From Spisula solida (lineage: Eukaryota > Mollusca > Bivalvia > Venerida > Mactridae): a stretch of 64,000 bases of DNA. Positions 60,286 through 64,000 of this stretch are shown piece after piece; positions within the stretch are counted from its first letter, which is position 1; each line of letters begins with the position of its first letter. The notes under the pieces are model-generated. The model was not told the origin of the DNA. It did no database searches and saw only the letters and a list, made by a program, of their open reading frames with translations. The translations under genes and the position numbers were made by a program. Location of the stretch: assembly GCA_947247005.1 (NCBI GenBank), contig OX365953.1:4903001-4967000 (forward strand), in the 5' to 3' direction.

Positions 60286-60660
60286 CTAGACACTTTGTAT
60301 TGTTCCAGGCCCTTGAGAATTGAGATTCTGTAATTGTGAATGATTTTGTAATTCCTCGGCTATTTGCTGTAAATCTTCTAAATCACGATAAGATCGTTCA
60401 TATTTATGACTAATTAAACGTCTGTAGAAAAAGGCGGCAAAAACGAGAAATATCACAAGTACTGGAGCCACAATCACAGTCGATGCGATAGCGGCCCCTC
60501 GGTTAATAGTCACAAACTGTAACCAGCAGATGATGGTTATCTCCGCAAGGAAGAGAATTATGCCCAACCCTGTAGAAAAAGCCCACGCTAACTGTATGAA
60601 GACTTGCATTTTCTCATGAGGTGATTCTTTGACAGCATTGACATTATGGACGTTTGAAAC
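60286..60660 (-). CDS. Orai calcium-release-activated channel, 3' exon (partial gene)
   Basis: Terminal exon of an Orai (CRACM) pore subunit, the plasma-membrane store-operated calcium channel gated by STIM. The acceptor TTATTTTGCAG precedes the first codon at 60660. The exon encodes 124 aa and ends in TAG (60286-60288). It begins with the highly conserved intracellular-loop segment VSNVHNVNAVKESPHEKM. Then come TM3 (AWAFSTGLGIILFLAEITII, with the conserved FLAE glutamate), TM4 (AAIASTVIVAPVLVIFLVFA), the SHK hinge, and a helical C-terminus (YRDLEDLQQIAEELQNH) that in the family binds STIM. The TM3-TM4 loop is very short. Exons for TM1 and TM2 are not in the window and must lie beyond 64000 on this strand. 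Confidence 0.93.
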   Translation of the reverse strand, partial: VSNVHNVNAVKESPHEKMQVFIQLAWAFSTGLGIILFLAEITIICWLQFVTINRGAAIASTVIVAPVLVIFLVFAAFFYRRLISHKYERSYRDLEDLQQIAEELQNHSQLQNLNSQGPGTIQSV

Positions 60661-60744
60661 CTGCAAAATAAAAGAAAGAAAAACATCTTTTAATAAACCG
60701 GTAAATACATTTGATAAAAATAATTATGAAAATTGCAAACTTAC

Positions 60745-60783
60745 CACAGCTGCCTTCCGTACAATACCTCTCTTAGTCTTAAG
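60745..60783 (-). CDS. Candidate small cassette exon of the Orai gene
   Basis: A 39-nt phase-0 block sits between an acceptor (GTTATTTAG) and a strong donor (GTAAGTTTGC), 84 bp upstream of the terminal Orai exon. It would add 13 residues, LKTKRGIVRKAAV, just before VSNVHN in the TM2-TM3 intracellular loop. Known Orai proteins join the upstream PNIEA segment directly to VSNVHN, so this would be an optional, strongly basic insert. An alternative acceptor 6 nt downstream is possible. Evidence is splice signals and frame only. Confidence 0.4.
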
Positions 60784-60929
60784 CTAAATAACATTTTATT
60801 ATACATTTTACTTTTCCAATGGTAAAAACTGCGAAACTCAGGCACAACATATTTTTTAGAAAACACATATAGACAGATAAATCATGCCAAAAAACTCAAT
60901 CGTGAGATTTCTTAATCAATGCCGAGACC

Positions 60930-61160
60930 TGGCCCCAAACATCTCAATCTGAGCAAGATCTCATCTTAAATATTGGCATGTGTCTTAATGTTAATTTCCA
61001 TGCAAGGCTGGACTCAAAATTAGCATCACAGTTTATTCACTAAACAGAAATGTGATTCTGAGTTTATAATATTACAGTAAAATATCAAAAGCTGGAGCTT
61101 CAGATTGATCTCAAATTGAGTTGAGATTTCTACTTGAGATACTTCGGGAGATCGGGCCAG
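60930..61160. mobile_element. MITE (family B, copy 3)
   Basis: CTGGCCCCAAACATCTCAATC at the left and inverse GATACTTCGGGAGATCGGGCC at the right. The most diverged of the three copies. It lies in the Orai intron. Confidence 0.6.
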
Positions 61161-61423
61161 TACTGGTCCTTTGTTATCACAAAAACATTCTTAGTATTCG
61201 AGCAGTTTTACTTTTTGTAACTATTTCTAGTATGAGTTGTAAAAATACCCGAAACTTAAAATTAATCAGAATAGTTGACCAATCCATACACAGAGTAAAG
61301 CTATACATTGACGCTTAGGCTAGCATAATGCTTTGTGACTGCATACCCAGAAGTGCATTTCTTCCTTCATGTGTGTGTGCTTCAATTATAATATGTACCT
61401 TTTCAATAACAAGTAATTAAGAA

Positions 61424-61730
61424 TTGCAAGCAATACACAAGTCCCCTACCGGTTTTAAGCCATTTTTCAATGTTTCTGTTGCCATAGCAACCATTTTGCT
61501 CGGAATCTAAATATTTTTGGACGTGCATTATCCCCTTATTGCCCCCTATCCACATACCAAGTTTCATAAACCTAGCTTGGAAACTGTTTGAGTTATGTCA
61601 GGATCCAGATTTTTTGACAGACGGACAGACGGACGGACGGACGGACGGACTGACGGACTGACTGACGCACGGACGGAGGGCAAACCTATAGTCCCCTCCG
61701 GTCAAAAACCGGTAGGGGACTAAAAAGCAG
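61424..61730. repeat. Dispersed repeat (family C) with GGAC-rich tract
   Basis: AAGTCCCCTACCGGTTTTAA at the left is the inverse of AAAAACCGGTAGGGGACT at the right, indicating a non-autonomous DNA element of about 290 bp. A GGAC tetranucleotide tract lies at 61618-61675. It is in the Orai intron. Confidence 0.7.
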
Positions 61731-62204
61731 TGCTTCCATAACAATACCAAGCATGTAAATTTGATAACTTGCAAAGGTCATCCTCATATGATTTTAGGTA
61801 AACAGGACTACAACAATAATGAGAAGGGTATTTTACACAAAAACATTATGTCTCCAACAAAGGGCCATAACTCTGGATAAATCATATGATCTAAAATTCC
61901 TGACAATATGCACAACTGGGCTTGGTACCAAGTATTTATTATAAGTTTCATAAAAGTCCAACCAATGATTAAGATGAAGTGTAGATAAACTTTGTGACAT
62001 ACATCAAGGACCATCTGTGCCTGGTCATCAAGTTTATTCCCAGTCTAAATCTGATGACATCCGGCTTCAAGGAAAGAGACGTTAGTGAGAAACAAGGAAT
62101 CTGGGTGCGCCACCCCAGCTCTTTCTGAATAGACTCATTGACTTAGTTGCCCTACATGCCAGGGCATCATAAACAGGCAATAAGTAAGTAAGTCATTGAT
62201 TCTT

Positions 62205-62400
62205 ATAATGCCCGGTGTATAGCACTACACATACAGATTTACCTCTGATTTACCAACCAGTTCATCTCTTGTTGCCTTGGGAGGAAAACACCAATTGAAA
62301 ATGATTTCAAAAATGACCAAGTGCCCAAGCTGAGATTCTAACCAGGGACCTCTCAATCCGTAGACTAGACAAGAGCCTTACCTATTCGGCCACTGTGTAA
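62205..62400 (-). mobile_element. tRNA-related SINE-like repeat, copy 3
   Basis: Same block order as 9080-9250 and 54000-54200, ending GAGATTCTAACCAGGGACCT and CTATTCGGCCACTGTG. Confidence 0.5.
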
Positions 62401-62973
62401 CTCAAAATATATTCTAATTTATTTTATGAACCCCAATACTACATGTATCCCAATTGACGTAATAGAAAAGAAGACAAAATCAAAGAGCTGAGAAGACTAT
62501 AAGTACTGTTAAGTAAGTTAAAAGAGACATTTTGTTATTTTGTAAAAGTAAAACTACATGTACACCTAATTCTATATAGAGAGGAAGTCAATAAATCTAA
62601 ATATATTACAACTACTTAAAACGATTATGTCTAGTACATTAAAAACCTCATAGGCAGTTGTCTAACTATCAGAATATACATACATTGTAGTCAGAATGCT
62701 CATTTATATAAGTAGGTAAATATTGTTAATTTTTGCCTTAAATACAAGACGAGTACTAAGGCCTAATTGTCAAATTGATCAAATCAAAATTTTCAGATAA
62801 AATTCAAAATCAACATATTTTCCAATCTACTGGCAGACTCTTGTAACATTTTTATTTTAACAATTCCAACATTTTTTCCTTTATACACAGACTACGCGGC
62901 AGTTGATTTACATAACCAGTTTTCCTGGACTGTATCCTAAACAATATAACCAGTACTACAAAGCCTTCTAAGT

Positions 62974-63394
62974 CAGTGTAGCAATACCACGTGACTTTTG
63001 GCTACAGTTACAAGAAGAAATTTGTAAACATGGGAAAATAAAATAGCCATAAGTATTTTATTTCTTCATCGATTTCTATGAAATATATGCCACGCTAAGG
63101 GGGACATTATTTGCTTTCCATGAAAGATACGATCTTTTTCAGCAGCTTTACCGATTCTTCCATTTACCTGTGAAACCTACACATTCCACGGTTTCACAGG
63201 GTAATGTACAAAATGGCACATCCGCTGAAAAAGACTTTATACTTCATTGAAAGCAAATAATGTTCCCCTTAGCGTGGCTTATATTTCATAGAAATTGATG
63301 AAGAAATAAAATACTTATGGCTACATTTGCGTTCCAATGTTTACACATTTCTACTTGGAACTGTAGTCAAAAACCATGTGGTATTGCTACACTG
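62974..63394. mobile_element. Foldback element, CAGTGTAGCAATACC termini
   Basis: Long inverted arms of roughly 190 bp each, including CAGTGTAGCAATACCACGTG at the left and its near-inverse CATGTGGTATTGCTACACTG at the right, with TAAGT on both sides (62969-62973 and 63395-63399). No coding frame. It could form a long hairpin RNA if transcribed within the Orai intron. Confidence 0.85.
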
Positions 63395-63399
63395 TAAGT

Positions 63400-64000
63400 G
63401 GAGGAAAATCAATATAAATTTTCATTGAAGGGTATGATGGCCCTGATATGACAGGGATTCAAATCCAGATTATGGGATAACAAATCCAGCACATTCAATT
63501 CAAATGTCAAATGAAACAAGCAAGTTCATGAGTACATTTAAACTAACATTACATGAACTACAAAATCAGATGGCTGTGTTAATGCTGTATAATATTTTAT
63601 CATCTATCACATTTGACAAGTGTTCCAAATTTACCTATCATCATAAATATTTATACATGTACCCTTTTTAAGTGTCCTTTGTGTACACTCACTCACCAAC
63701 TGTTCTCAGATAAGTTTGGGGGACTTTGGGAGAATTATGGTCAATTTAGTGAGACTAAGATCAGACAACGATGTACACCTCCAGTTTATGCACTAATAGC
63801 TGATATGGAACACACTGAGGGTTAAAATTCACTATCTTCAAGATTTGGTGATGTATTATAGACTCCGAGAGAAAACAACAAACTAACACACTTAAGAATC
63901 CATGCAGAATGTCACTGCAGTGCGTGATCCTTTGGGCCGTATTACCTGGAGTTGCTTGCATAATGCCGTATAGCGCAAGCAATGAAACGTGTAATGTTTG
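63400..64000. other. Non-coding end of window
   Basis: No exon or element recognised. Presumably intronic or upstream sequence of the Orai gene. Confidence 0.4.

Noticed and set aside
1..64000. tRNA genes, rRNA genes, CRISPR arrays, bacterial operons or endogenous viral genes
   Set aside because: None seen. tRNA-like blocks (for example 9190-9245, 15830-15895, 62330-62395) lack complete cloverleafs and belong to SINE-like repeats.

Overview
This is eukaryotic nuclear DNA. It is AT-rich, has intron-rich genes with ordinary GT-AG splice sites, and is crowded with short inverted-repeat elements, foldbacks, tRNA-like SINEs, microsatellites and one broken jockey-like retroposon. The protein-coding content (ADAD-type deaminase-like protein, Orai channel, free-standing P2X7-ballast-domain protein) and the style of the dispersed repeats suggest a lophotrochozoan, most likely a marine bivalve. 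That placement is inference. No bacterial, organellar or viral genes were seen.

Layout. 1-12.4 kb holds no confident gene, only repeats, including a 528-bp TTAA-flanked element at 6586-7113. 12.5-25.2 kb (minus) is a 12-exon gene for an ADAD/TENR-like protein: two dsRNA-binding domains followed by an adenosine-deaminase-like domain whose catalytic His and Glu are replaced. Its introns hold two related 8-bp-TSD elements, a 22-bp satellite, and a 60-bp tandem duplication that copies one of its own splice acceptors. 25.4-27.25 kb (minus) is a decayed, 5'-truncated jockey-like reverse transcriptase. 27.3-33.4 kb has no confident gene. 60.3-60.8 kb (minus) holds the 3' end of an Orai calcium-channel gene that continues beyond the window.

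The centrepiece is 33480-55794. This 22.3-kb segment is bounded by imperfect 14-bp terminal inverted repeats (AGGGGCTGCCTCAC / AGGTCCTGCCTCAC), each abutting a TTAA, as expected for a Kolobok-type DNA transposon. It carries exactly two confident genes, both starting within about 300 bp of an end and transcribed inwards towards each other. From the left end runs a 5-exon gene (265 aa) with an RG-rich segment and a C-terminal domain recognisable as the cysteine-rich cytoplasmic ballast domain of the vertebrate P2X7 receptor, without any channel. From the right end runs a 15-exon gene (725 aa) for a putative zinc-finger/DDE-type transposase. Both reading frames are intact through every splice junction. 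The 528-bp element at 6586-7113 shares the termini, subterminal sequence and a subterminal palindrome with this segment, so it looks like an internally deleted relative and confirms the ends independently.

The working hypothesis is that a P2X7-ballast-domain protein is a component of a Kolobok-like mobile element, and that transposons may have carried or supplied the domain later fused to vertebrate P2X7. Exon models were read by eye from splice signals, phase continuity and family resemblance. No database search or RNA evidence was available.
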